Below, piece by piece: positions 1-6,610 of a stretch of DNA of 8,706 bases. The notes under the pieces were generated by a model, which was given only the letters and a program-made list of their open reading frames with translations, did no database searches and had not been told where the DNA came from. Each line of letters opens with the position of its first letter. Within the stretch, counting starts at the first letter, position 1. The translations under genes were made by a program, and so were the position numbers. Origin of the DNA: Bacteroidota bacterium (GTDB taxonomy: Bacteria > Bacteroidota > Ignavibacteria > SZUA-365); contig JAGTUZ010000003.1 of NCBI GenBank assembly GCA_018224415.1, positions 1 to 8,706 on the forward strand, given 5' to 3'.

Positions 1-856
1 AGTAGCGTATCTGTTCCAGCGCTTCCTCGTTGTCGGGATCGATTTCCAATGCGTTGCGGAACCAGTGTTCCGCGCGTTCACGGTTGGCCTTGAGCAGAAA
101 GAGACGGCCCAGCAATGACATGGGCCGGGCGTCATTGGGGTATTCGCGGACAATGCGTTTGAGCAGCGATTCGGCATCGTCGATGCGCCCGAGCGTTATG
201 AGCACAGCGGCAAGCGTATGCGCGCCGTCCCTGTCATCCGGATTCCTCTCGAGCAGGGCCTCGAGCACGGGTACGGCCGCCGATCCCTGGCCATCGGCGA
301 CGAGCGCCTGGGCCAGGCTTTGTTCAATCAGGGAATCGCCCGGCGCCTGCATCGCTGCACGGCGCAGGACTGTGACCGCGTCTTGTGTTTTACTGTTGCG
401 CACGAGGGTGTCGCCGAGGGCGACCGCGTAATCGGCCGATGCAGGATCGAGTTCGAGGGCCAGAGCGAAATGGCGTTCGGCGTGCGCGTACTCCGCCCTC
501 CGCCAGTAGATGAGACCGAGGGAGTAATGCGCCTTGGGCAGGCGTTTCCCGGCGAGTTGCAGCAGATAATACAGTGCACGATCGAGGTCTCCTGCCTGAT
601 AGGAGGCAAGGCCCAGTGCGTACAGCACGTCGGGATTTTTCGCATCGGATCGCAGCGCCTGCAAGAGCACCTGTTCGGCCGCTTGCAGATTGCCCATCTC
701 GAGGTAGATGTTCCCGAGCCGCAACCGGTGGTTCCAGTCCTCCGGATGCTCGTGGATGAGACGCTGGTAGATCTGCACCGCATGCAGCCACATGTGGTGG
801 TCTTCGTAATACCGCGCCTCGTCCAGGAGTTGGGAGATCCGATGCTCATTGACCAT
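1..856 (-). CDS. TPR-repeat protein, 3' end cut by window edge
   Basis: This reading frame stays open from an ATG at 856-854 to the left edge, giving 285 residues without a stop. It consists of tandem tetratricopeptide repeats of about 34 residues. The clearest units start near residues 41 (DWNHRLRLGNIYLEMGNLQA), 76, 109, 142, 175, 209 and 242, and most show the usual small or aromatic helix-A positions, a conserved Ala in helix B and a closing Pro (LELDPA, LERNPD, IREYPN-like, LEIDPD). Residues 1-39 look like a further, weaker repeat. No signal peptide or membrane segment precedes them, so the visible part looks cytoplasmic. TPR arrays are protein-binding scaffolds, and no specific partner can be named. 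The start lies only 3 bases after the guaA stop, and a purine-rich GGGAATGA spans that stop, which suggests translational coupling. The C-terminus is missing, so an added domain beyond the edge cannot be excluded. Confidence 0.88.
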   Translation of the reverse strand, partial: MVNEHRISQLLDEARYYEDHHMWLHAVQIYQRLIHEHPEDWNHRLRLGNIYLEMGNLQAAEQVLLQALRSDAKNPDVLYALGLASYQAGDLDRALYYLLQLAGKRLPKAHYSLGLIYWRRAEYAHAERHFALALELDPASADYAVALGDTLVRNSKTQDAVTVLRRAAMQAPGDSLIEQSLAQALVADGQGSAAVPVLEALLERNPDDRDGAHTLAAVLITLGRIDDAESLLKRIVREYPNDARPMSLLGRLFLLKANRERAEHWFRNALEIDPDNEEALEQIRY

Positions 857-859
857 GTG

Positions 860-2401
860 TCATTCCCATTCGATGGTCGAGGGCGGTTTCGAACTGATGT
901 CGTACACAACGCGGTTGATGCCGCGCACCTCGTTGATGATGCGGTTGGAAATGCGTTCGAGTACGTTGTATGGAATGCGCGCCCAGTCCGCCGTCATGCC
1001 ATCGACGCTCGTGACTGCGCGTAGCGCTGCGGTGTAATCGTAAGTGCGCGCATCGCCCATCACACCGACAGATCGCACGGGCAGCAGCACGGCGAAGGCC
1101 TGCCAGATATTGTCGTATTCCCCGGCCTTGCGGATTTCGTCGAGAAACACCTCGTCCACTTCGCGCAACAGTTCGAGACGCTCGCGATCAATTTCGCCCA
1201 GCACGCGGATAGCCAGGCCGGGACCGGGGAACGGATGCCGGTCGATCAGGTGGTTGGGGATGCCGAGTTCGCGGCCGACATTGCGCACCTCATCCTTGAA
1301 CAGCTCACGGAACGGCTCGATAAGTTTGAAGTTCATGTGTTCGGGAAGCCCGCCGACGTTGTGATGGGACTTGATCGTGGCGGAAGGTCCCTTGAAACTC
1401 ACCGATTCAATGACGTCGGGATACAGCGTGCCCTGCGCGAGATAGGCCGCATCGCTGAACTCGGCGGCTTCCTTCTCGAAAACCTCGATGAAGGTTACCC
1501 CGATGATCTTGCGTTTCTGTTCGGGATCGGTGACCCCGGCCAGACGGTCAAGAAATAGGTCGGTCGCGTCTACAAATTTCAGCGGAATGTGGAACACGTC
1601 ACGAAAGGCCTCAACGACCTGGGCACTCTCCTTTTTCCGCATGACACCATTGTCGATGTGAATGCACTGGAGCTGGTCACCGATGGCCTCATGCAGCAGC
1701 ACGGCCGCCACGGCGGAATCCACTCCACCGCTCAGGGCGCAGATCACACGATCGGTTCCCACTGTCGCCCGGATTTCCTCGATGGCCTGCGCGATGAAGG
1801 AACGGGGATTCCATCCCCCCTTCGCCCCGCAGATGCCGTAGACAAAATTCGACAGGATGGTCCGGCCTTCCGTGGAATGCACAACCTCGGGGTGGAACTG
1901 CACCCCGAACATTTTTTTCTCCTGATTACCGATAGCGCAGATAGGCGCATTCTCCGTGTGGGCAATCACTTCGAATCGCTCGGGCAGGCGTGTGAGCGAA
2001 TCGCCATGACTCATCCACACAACTGTTTCCTGCGAAACTCCCTTGAAGAGCTCGGACTGGTCGTCGAAGCGCAACTCCGCCTTCCCGTATTCGCGGCGGG
2101 CGGCGGGATCCACGGCACCGTCGTGATGCAGGGCGATGAGCTGCAGGCCGTAACAGATGCCGAGCAGCGGGATGCCGATCTCGAACACCTCGCGGTCGAT
2201 CTGCGGCGCGCCTTGCTCGTACACGCTGTTGGGTCCGCCCGAAAGAATGACGCCCACCGGTGGGTGCGCACGCATTGCATCGAGGGCGAGGTGGAAAGGA
2301 TGGATCTCGCAGTAGACCCCCAGCTCGCGCACGCGACGTGCGATGAGCTGCGTGTACTGGGAACCGAAATCAACGATACAAATCCATTCTGCGTGCTGCA
2401 T
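860..2401 (-). CDS. guaA: GMP synthase (glutamine-hydrolysing)
   Basis: GuaA makes GMP from XMP, glutamine and ATP in the last step of guanine nucleotide synthesis, in the cytoplasm. The 513-residue product has the normal full length for the single-chain enzyme. Residues 1-190 form a class I glutamine amidotransferase: the nucleophile Cys83 sits in LLGICYGLQ, and the other triad residues are His170 and Glu172 in QFHPE. Residues 200-395 form the ATP-pyrophosphatase domain with the P-loop SGGVDS at 224-229 and a KSHHNVGGLP segment near 344-353. The rest is the dimerisation domain, ending in the typical PPSTIEWE. The ATG at 2401-2399 is preceded by a weak GGGA Shine-Dalgarno. The gene follows gcvH after 79 bases and is nearly fused to the TPR gene downstream. 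No frameshift or missing key residue is seen. Family assignment is secure. Confidence 0.98.
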   Translation of the reverse strand: MQHAEWICIVDFGSQYTQLIARRVRELGVYCEIHPFHLALDAMRAHPPVGVILSGGPNSVYEQGAPQIDREVFEIGIPLLGICYGLQLIALHHDGAVDPAARREYGKAELRFDDQSELFKGVSQETVVWMSHGDSLTRLPERFEVIAHTENAPICAIGNQEKKMFGVQFHPEVVHSTEGRTILSNFVYGICGAKGGWNPRSFIAQAIEEIRATVGTDRVICALSGGVDSAVAAVLLHEAIGDQLQCIHIDNGVMRKKESAQVVEAFRDVFHIPLKFVDATDLFLDRLAGVTDPEQKRKIIGVTFIEVFEKEAAEFSDAAYLAQGTLYPDVIESVSFKGPSATIKSHHNVGGLPEHMNFKLIEPFRELFKDEVRNVGRELGIPNHLIDRHPFPGPGLAIRVLGEIDRERLELLREVDEVFLDEIRKAGEYDNIWQAFAVLLPVRSVGVMGDARTYDYTAALRAVTSVDGMTADWARIPYNVLERISNRIINEVRGINRVVYDISSKPPSTIEWE

Positions 2402-2409
2402 GCATATTC

Positions 2410-2460
2410 CCGGACGGTGATAAATGCAGTGACCGGCCAGCCATGGCTGGCCGTCCGGTC
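2410..2460 (-). promoter_or_regulatory. GC-rich inverted repeats before guaA
   Basis: The 79-base gap between gcvH and guaA contains a strong dyad at 2431-2460. Outer arms GACCGG and CCGGTC form six pairs, CCAGC and GCTGG form five more around a CATG loop, and one side has a four-base bulge. A second, competing pairing is possible: CCGGACGG at 2410-2417 is the exact complement of CCGTCCGG at 2451-2458. In the guaA-sense RNA the proximal arm lies just upstream of, and touches, the GGGA Shine-Dalgarno of guaA. No U-run follows the hairpin, so it is not a standard intrinsic terminator. It could partly terminate, protect an RNA end or modulate guaA translation. The base pairing is read directly; any role is inferred. 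Confidence 0.45.
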
Positions 2461-2480
2461 ATTGCGGAATTCCTGGTGAA

Positions 2481-2858
2481 TTACTTCCCGATGAGGGCCT
2501 TGTACTGGGCCACATCCATGAGGCCGTCAATGTCGGCGGCATTGTCGGCGGTCATTTTGACCATCCAGCCGTCGCCATACGGGTCTGCGTTGACGGTTTC
2601 CGGGCTGCCTTCGAGTTCAGGATTGATCTCGGTGATGGTGCCCGCGATCGGGGCGATCAGATCGGACACCGTCTTGACTGCCTCGATCGAGCCGAAGGAA
2701 TCCCCGGTCGCCACGGCGCGTGCCTCGGGAATGTCAACGAATACCACGTCGCCGAGTTCGCCGGCGGCGTATTCGGTGATGCCGATGACCACCACGTCGC
2801 CGTCGACCTTCACCCACTCATGGGAATCGGTGTACTTGAGATCTTCCGGGAAATTCAT
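2481..2858 (-). CDS. gcvH: Glycine cleavage system H protein (lipoyl carrier)
   Basis: GcvH carries the lipoyl arm that shuttles the aminomethyl group between the P, T and L proteins of the glycine cleavage system. In some bacteria it also relays lipoate to other enzymes. The 125-residue product has the usual family length. It shows the N-terminal YTDSHEWVKV, the central GITEYAAGELGDVVFVDIP, and the lipoylation site GSIEAVKTVSDL with the modified lysine at residue 62. The C-terminal segment with PYGDGWMVKM is also typical. I chose the ATG at 2858-2856 because GGAG at 2869-2866 lies 7 bases before it. The in-frame GTG two codons upstream at 2864 would leave only one base of spacing. The gene lies 39 bases after accC and 79 before guaA. 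Neither gcvT nor gcvP is in the window, so the H protein is encoded apart from its partners here. Confidence 0.96.
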   Translation of the reverse strand: MNFPEDLKYTDSHEWVKVDGDVVVIGITEYAAGELGDVVFVDIPEARAVATGDSFGSIEAVKTVSDLIAPIAGTITEINPELEGSPETVNADPYGDGWMVKMTADNAADIDGLMDVAQYKALIGK

Positions 2859-2865
2859 GTTCACG

Positions 2866-2871
2866 CTCCTG
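2866..2871 (-). promoter_or_regulatory. gcvH ribosome binding site
   Basis: Read on the minus strand this is CAGGAG. Its GGAG is 7 bases from the ATG at 2858 but only one base from the in-frame GTG at 2864, so it favours the shorter protein. Confidence 0.7.
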
Positions 2872-2897
2872 AAAAACTAGTGTGGAGAACTGCACGA

Positions 2898-4232
2898 TTA
2901 TGAAAACGTATCGAGGAAGTGGGTGTCGAACACCCCTTCCCGGAACGCAGGGTTCTGCATGACCTTCCGATGGAACGGCAGCGTGGTCGCGATGCCCTCG
3001 ATGACGAATTCGTCGAGTGCCTGTGCCATGCGATCGATGGCCTCGGCGCGGTCGGCGCCGCGGACAATCAGTTTGGCGATCATCGAATCGTAATACGGCG
3101 GGATTACATATCCCTGGTAGGCATGCGAATCGACGCGCACACCGAAGCCGCTGGGTTGGTGCCAGGAAGTGATCATCCCGGGAGACGGCCGAAAATCCTT
3201 GTCCGGATCCTCGGCGTTGATGCGGCATTCGAGGGCGTGGCCTGACGGCAGCGCGAAGCCTCCCTCGGGCAGTTTCACACCCGCAGCGGCCCGAATCTGC
3301 TCGCGGATCAGGTCCACACCGGTCACTTCTTCGGTCACCGGATGCTCGACCTGGATGCGCGTGTTCATTTCCATGAAAAAAAACTGCTGGTGCTTGTCGA
3401 GCAGAAACTCGATCGTTCCCGCGCCCTCGTAATTGATTGCCTTTGCGGCAGCGACCGCGGCCTCCCCCATGCGATTGCGCAGGTCTTCCGACACGGCGGG
3501 CGAAGGAGATTCCTCGATAAGCTTCTGATGCCGTCGCTGGATCGAACAGTCGCGTTCACCGAGATGCACGACATTCCCATGCTGATCTCCGAGAATCTGC
3601 AGCTCGACGTGGCGCGGATTCTCGATGTACTTCTCGATGTACAGGTCACCGTTGCTGAAGGCGGATTCCGCTTCGGCCTTGGCCATGCGGAACTGCCTCT
3701 CGAATTCACTCCGTTCACGCACGATACGCATTCCCTTGCCACCGCCGCCCGCGGACGCCTTGAGGATGATGGGAAAATCGATGCCGCGGATGGTCTCCAA
3801 TCCTTCGTCGAGTCCTGCAACGATGCCCGCGCTGCCCGGCACGGTCGGCACATCGGAGGCGCGCACCGTTTCCTTGGCGAGGGACTTGTTTCCCATGCGG
3901 TGAATCATATCCGGCGAGGGACCGATGAACTTGATGCCGGACTCGGCGCAGATTTCCGAGAAGGATGCATTTTCCGCGAGGAAGCCGTAGCCGGGATGGA
4001 TGGCGTCCGCTCCGGTGATCTCGGCGGCGGCGAGGATACGGGGAATATTGAGATAGCTTTCCCTGCCTGCAGGCGGACCGATGCAAACGGCTTCGTCAGC
4101 GAAACGCACGTGCAGCGAGTGCTCGTCCGCCGTCGAGTACACGGCAACCGTCTTGATACCCATCACCCTACACGTGCGGATGATGCGCAGGGCGATTTCG
4201 CCTCTGTTCGCTATCAGGATTTTTGAAAACAA
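2898..4232 (-). CDS. accC: Biotin carboxylase subunit of acetyl-CoA carboxylase
   Basis: AccC uses ATP and bicarbonate to carboxylate the biotin on AccB, the first half-reaction of malonyl-CoA synthesis. The 444 residues match the usual length of about 445-450. The N-terminal domain opens with SKILIANRGEIALRIIR. The ATP-grasp domain has the glycine-rich loop GGGGKGMR at 162-169, Lys158, Cys230 in HLGERDCSIQRRHQK, and the catalytic stretch MEMNTRIQVEHPVTE containing Glu288, Arg292, Gln294 and Glu296. The C-terminal domain has ALECRINAEDP around Arg337 and ends without a biotinyl domain, so this is a separate subunit and not a fused carboxylase. The start is TTG at 4232-4230, supported by a strong GGAGGAG upstream and by alignment of MFSKILIANRGE with family N-termini. 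It lies 41 bases after accB, in the classic accB-accC order. The carboxyltransferase subunits AccA and AccD are not in the window. Confidence 0.98.
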   Translation of the reverse strand: MFSKILIANRGEIALRIIRTCRVMGIKTVAVYSTADEHSLHVRFADEAVCIGPPAGRESYLNIPRILAAAEITGADAIHPGYGFLAENASFSEICAESGIKFIGPSPDMIHRMGNKSLAKETVRASDVPTVPGSAGIVAGLDEGLETIRGIDFPIILKASAGGGGKGMRIVRERSEFERQFRMAKAEAESAFSNGDLYIEKYIENPRHVELQILGDQHGNVVHLGERDCSIQRRHQKLIEESPSPAVSEDLRNRMGEAAVAAAKAINYEGAGTIEFLLDKHQQFFFMEMNTRIQVEHPVTEEVTGVDLIREQIRAAAGVKLPEGGFALPSGHALECRINAEDPDKDFRPSPGMITSWHQPSGFGVRVDSHAYQGYVIPPYYDSMIAKLIVRGADRAEAIDRMAQALDEFVIEGIATTLPFHRKVMQNPAFREGVFDTHFLDTFS

Positions 4233-4237
4233 GCGGG

Positions 4238-4245
4238 CTCCTCCG
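4238..4245 (-). promoter_or_regulatory. Strong accC ribosome binding site before a TTG start
   Basis: On the minus strand this reads CGGAGGAG and ends five bases before the TTG at 4232. Its strength and spacing decide the non-ATG start of accC; there is no in-frame ATG nearby that would keep the conserved N-terminus. Confidence 0.75.
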
Positions 4246-4273
4246 ATGAATTGGGCGATGGCGTCGGTGTGTT

Positions 4274-4756
4274 TCAGGCTGGCTCGACGAGGAACAACGG
4301 CTGATTGTACTCGACCGGTTTGCCATCGTCCACCAGGATTTTCACCACCCGGCCTGATGCATCCGATTCGATCTCGTTCATGATCTTCATTGCTTCGATG
4401 ATGCAGAGGACCTGACCATTGCTGACCGTGTCACCCACCTGGACGAAGGGATCGGCGTCTGGAGAGGAGGAGCGGTAGAAGGTCCCGACGATCGGGGATC
4501 GCACCTCATGACGCGTCGAGGATTCCGCTGCCGCCGCGACGGGAGCTTCAGGAGTGGCTGGGGCGACCGGAGGCGTCGACGGCACGGCGAGCGCATGCAT
4601 CTGCTGCATGGCGGACAGTCCCGCAGACATTCCAGAAGCATCGGGCGCGAAGTTCCGCGTGATGCGCAGGCGCTTGCCGTCTTCCTCTATCTCGAGTTCA
4701 GCGATCTGGGCGTCGTTGACGATCTTGATGCATTTACGAATGTACTGTAAGTCCAT
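4274..4756 (-). CDS. accB: Biotin carboxyl carrier protein of acetyl-CoA carboxylase
   Basis: AccB holds the biotin that is carboxylated by AccC and then delivers CO2 to acetyl-CoA at the carboxyltransferase. The product has 160 residues. Residues 1-35 form the conserved N-terminal region (IRKCIKIVNDAQIAELEIEEDGKRLRI type). A flexible Ala/Pro-rich linker covers about 57-80. The biotinyl domain at about 84-160 contains EAMKIMN with the biotinylated Lys124, 36 residues from the C-terminus as usual. The GTFYRSSSPDADPFVQVGD segment at 91-109 includes the thumb loop typical of true AccB proteins, which separates it from other biotinyl carriers. The ATG at 4756-4754 has GGAG five bases upstream. 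The gene lies 46 bases after efp and 41 before accC, so the three genes are very probably co-transcribed. Biotin ligase, which modifies it, is not in the window. Confidence 0.97.
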   Translation of the reverse strand: MDLQYIRKCIKIVNDAQIAELEIEEDGKRLRITRNFAPDASGMSAGLSAMQQMHALAVPSTPPVAPATPEAPVAAAAESSTRHEVRSPIVGTFYRSSSPDADPFVQVGDTVSNGQVLCIIEAMKIMNEIESDASGRVVKILVDDGKPVEYNQPLFLVEPA

Positions 4757-4802
4757 GGCGGCTCCGCGATTATATGATTCGGATGTCAGTGGCGCGAGAA
4801 CG

Positions 4803-5363
4803 TTACTTCACGCGCTCGAGGTACGCTCCGCTGCGCGTATCGATCTTCAAGACCTCGCCTTGCTCGATGAACAGCGGTACGTTGACGGTCGCGCCGGTCT
4901 CGACGACCGCGCGCTTGCTTCCCCCCTGGGCGGTGTCTCCGCGAACACCAGGTTCGGTCTCCGTCACGGCCAGTTCCACGTTGATCGGCAGTTCTCCGCT
5001 GATCGGCGTATCGCCGTCCATCAGGATTTCACAGACTTCCCCTTCTTTGAGAAAGCGCACCGAATCTCCGAACGCCTCGCTGGAAACGTGGATCTGGTCG
5101 TAGGTTTCCTGATCCATGAAACAGAGGTAGTCCCCTTCCGGATAGAGATACTGGTATTTGCGGCGCTCGACGCGGACGACGTCCAGGTTCTCTCCCGGTC
5201 GGAAGCGCTGTTCGAAGGCGGAACCCGTGCGCATGTTGCGAAGCTTGGTCTGCACCATGGCACCGCCTTTTCCGGGCTTGTGGTGGCGCCATTCGACGAT
5301 CATATGGAGATCGCCGTTAAAACGGATGATCAATCCGTTTCGAAAATCTGTTGTGGAACCCAT
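4803..5363 (-). CDS. efp: Translation elongation factor P
   Basis: EF-P binds ribosomes stalled on polyproline stretches and restores peptide-bond formation. The 186-residue product has the standard length and the three OB-like domains. The N-terminal KOW-like domain begins STTDFRNGLIIRFNG. The tip loop HHKPGKGGA places Lys32 at the position equivalent to the modified Lys34 of E. coli. The middle domain contains VERRKYQYLYPEGDYLCFMDQETYDQ, and the C-terminal domain contains GDTAQGGSKRAVVETGATVNVPLFIEQGE followed by KIDTRSGAYLERV. The frame extends upstream to an ATG at 5414. I prefer the ATG at 5363 because it gives the family N-terminus and because the likely transcription start is near 5410. 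No clear Shine-Dalgarno precedes either ATG. A lysine, not arginine, at the tip argues against EarP-type rhamnosylation. The modifying enzymes are not in this window. Confidence 0.96.
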   Translation of the reverse strand: MGSTTDFRNGLIIRFNGDLHMIVEWRHHKPGKGGAMVQTKLRNMRTGSAFEQRFRPGENLDVVRVERRKYQYLYPEGDYLCFMDQETYDQIHVSSEAFGDSVRFLKEGEVCEILMDGDTPISGELPINVELAVTETEPGVRGDTAQGGSKRAVVETGATVNVPLFIEQGEVLKIDTRSGAYLERVK

Positions 5364-5416
5364 AGAAGTTTGCTGTAATTCGCTTGGTGAATTGGTTAAA
5401 AGAGAATAGAACATGC

Positions 5417-5445
5417 AAGTTAGAGCCGCAGGGCAATAAAGTCAA
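5417..5445 (-). promoter_or_regulatory. Predicted sigma70-like promoter for the efp operon
   Basis: On the minus strand a good -35 box TTGACT (5445-5440) is followed after exactly 17 bases by TAACTT (5422-5417) as a modest -10 box. Transcription would begin near 5410, leaving a leader of about 47 bases before the efp ATG at 5363. The -10 match to TATAAT is only three of six, but TAACTTG also resembles the TAnnTTTG element of Bacteroidota promoters. It is the only good box pair I found in the divergent region and sits where the left block needs one. Confidence 0.55.
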
Positions 5446-5570
5446 GGAGTTGCCACTGTCGCAGCACATGCGAACTCGTTGATTCACTGGATGTTATTCT
5501 TCCACTCTCAAGTCCTGTAACAACGCCAGACCGTGGCCCCCTCCACATGCGAAGCCCGCTGTGCCTGTTA

Positions 5571-5599
5571 TTTCCCGATGCGACGGAATTCCGTATCTT
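5571..5599 (+). promoter_or_regulatory. Weak candidate promoter for the lipoprotein operon
   Basis: TATCTT at 5594-5599, followed by G, resembles the TAnCTTG element of the efp promoter. TTTCCC at 5571-5576 lies 17 bases upstream, but it is a poor -35 box. If used, transcription would start at or just before the lipoprotein ATG, giving a leaderless or nearly leaderless mRNA. This is a weak call based on the similarity of the two boxes and the lack of a better candidate in 5446-5605. Confidence 0.22.
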
Positions 5600-5605
5600 G
5601 AAAGG

Positions 5606-6610
5606 ATGATGAAACGCTTCCCGGCATACCGCCTTCTCGCCTTCGCCTCCCTCCTGCTACTCACGTCTTGCGGGAAAGGCGAACGGGATATTCCCGCAGA
5701 AGAGACCGGTCAGCCCAACACGCTGCCTGCCGAGATGGTTCTGTATCGCGAGGCCCGCGATACCTTCCTTGCATGGACACTTGCGTTTGCCTCCGAGCGT
5801 CAGGCCGCCGAAGCCTACACACTGCTCAGTGGCAGAAGCACGCGCATCCTCCGCGATCGGGGCATCAAAGGCGCCGATGCCTTCGCCCGCTGGTTCGAGG
5901 AGCGCGCCAACGAACGCGTCACGCCGTTCTCCTACACGCTCACCCGTTTCGACGTGCTCGACATCGATATTCAGGACAGCACGAAGGCGGTTGTAACGGC
6001 CACCTTTCTTGTGCATGTCCACCAAAGCAGTTTCGAAAGCGTGGGGAGTTTCATTCTGAAACGGGAGAAGGGACGCTGGACTGTACCGTTTGCGGAATCC
6101 GGAAATTTCGAATCGAGCTGGTGGGAGAAGGAAACGCAGTTCGCCCAGCGCCTGAGCGAGGAAGGTCTGTCACGCGTATCCTCTGATGCCCTGGGACTCA
6201 GCTTTCGATACCCGGTCGCATGGGATGTGGTCAGCAGCAGCACGGCGTCGATCCCGGATCAACCGGCCTCGCTCCCAGGTGTGGAACTGCATTATCTCGA
6301 TCCGACCAGTCTTTCTCCCGTGGCGTTCGCACGTGTTGCCGAGCTGCCTGGGCCGCTACCCGATTCGCTCCTCGCAAGCGCTGATTCCACATCCCCCGCC
6401 CAGCTTCGAACCCTGTCCGTTCGACGCGTGAGTGTCGATCGTGGAAAGCCGGTGGACGGTGAAGTCCGGATAATCGCCGATCCCGCCCGCAACCGCTATC
6501 TGCTTCTCTACACGGCGGTGGATGCGGCACAGGTGGCATACGATCGCTTCTCGGACACCTTTAACGCCATTCGCAGTTCTCTCACACCGACGACCGAGGT
6601 CCTCCCCTGA
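5606..6610 (+). CDS. Lipoprotein with possible PsbP/DcrB-like C-terminal domain
   Basis: The protein of 334 residues starts with a lipoprotein signal: basic MMKRFPAYR, a hydrophobic run, then the lipobox LLTSC with the lipid-anchored Cys22. It should therefore sit in the cell envelope. Residues of about 40-185 begin with a helical stretch (YREARDTFLAWTLAFASERQAAEAYTLL broken by polar residues) followed by alternating strands such as KAVVTATFLVHVHQ and GSFILKREKGRWTV. This layout resembles NTF2-like or stress-response lipoproteins. Residues of about 196-326 open with LGLSFRYPVAWDVV and close with FNAIRSSL, a pattern typical of PsbP/DcrB-like (DUF1795-type) domains. Both domain calls are inferred from pattern only. 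The frame reaches up to a GTG at 5561, but the lipobox requires a start at 5606 or 5609. AAAGG lies immediately before these ATGs, closer than a usual Shine-Dalgarno. The stop overlaps the next gene's ATG by one base (TGATG). No exact function can be given. Confidence 0.85.
   Translation: MMKRFPAYRLLAFASLLLLTSCGKGERDIPAEETGQPNTLPAEMVLYREARDTFLAWTLAFASERQAAEAYTLLSGRSTRILRDRGIKGADAFARWFEERANERVTPFSYTLTRFDVLDIDIQDSTKAVVTATFLVHVHQSSFESVGSFILKREKGRWTVPFAESGNFESSWWEKETQFAQRLSEEGLSRVSSDALGLSFRYPVAWDVVSSSTASIPDQPASLPGVELHYLDPTSLSPVAFARVAELPGPLPDSLLASADSTSPAQLRTLSVRRVSVDRGKPVDGEVRIIADPARNRYLLLYTAVDAAQVAYDRFSDTFNAIRSSLTPTTEVLP

Noticed and set aside
218..1024. Plus-strand open frame of 268 codons over the TPR gene and the end of guaA
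   Set aside because: The minus strand carries clear TPR repeats in one frame open to the edge; this frame straddles two genes and has no motif.
2431..2460. Intrinsic terminator after gcvH
   Set aside because: The stem is strong, but no U-run follows it in either direction, so it is listed as an inverted repeat and not as a terminator.
1589..2479. Long plus-strand open frame of 296 codons opposite guaA
   Set aside because: It is the antisense shadow of a well-supported guaA gene in GC-rich DNA and shows no recognisable motif.
3342..4226. Plus-strand open frame of 294 codons opposite accC
   Set aside because: It lies entirely within accC, which has full catalytic motifs; the antisense frame has none.
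5364..5414. N-terminal extension of EF-P by 17 residues
   Set aside because: It is not part of the EF-P family N-terminus and would begin upstream of the predicted transcription start.
5561..5605. GTG-started N-terminal extension of the first lipoprotein
   Set aside because: It would put 15 polar residues before the signal peptide, and no ribosome site precedes the GTG.
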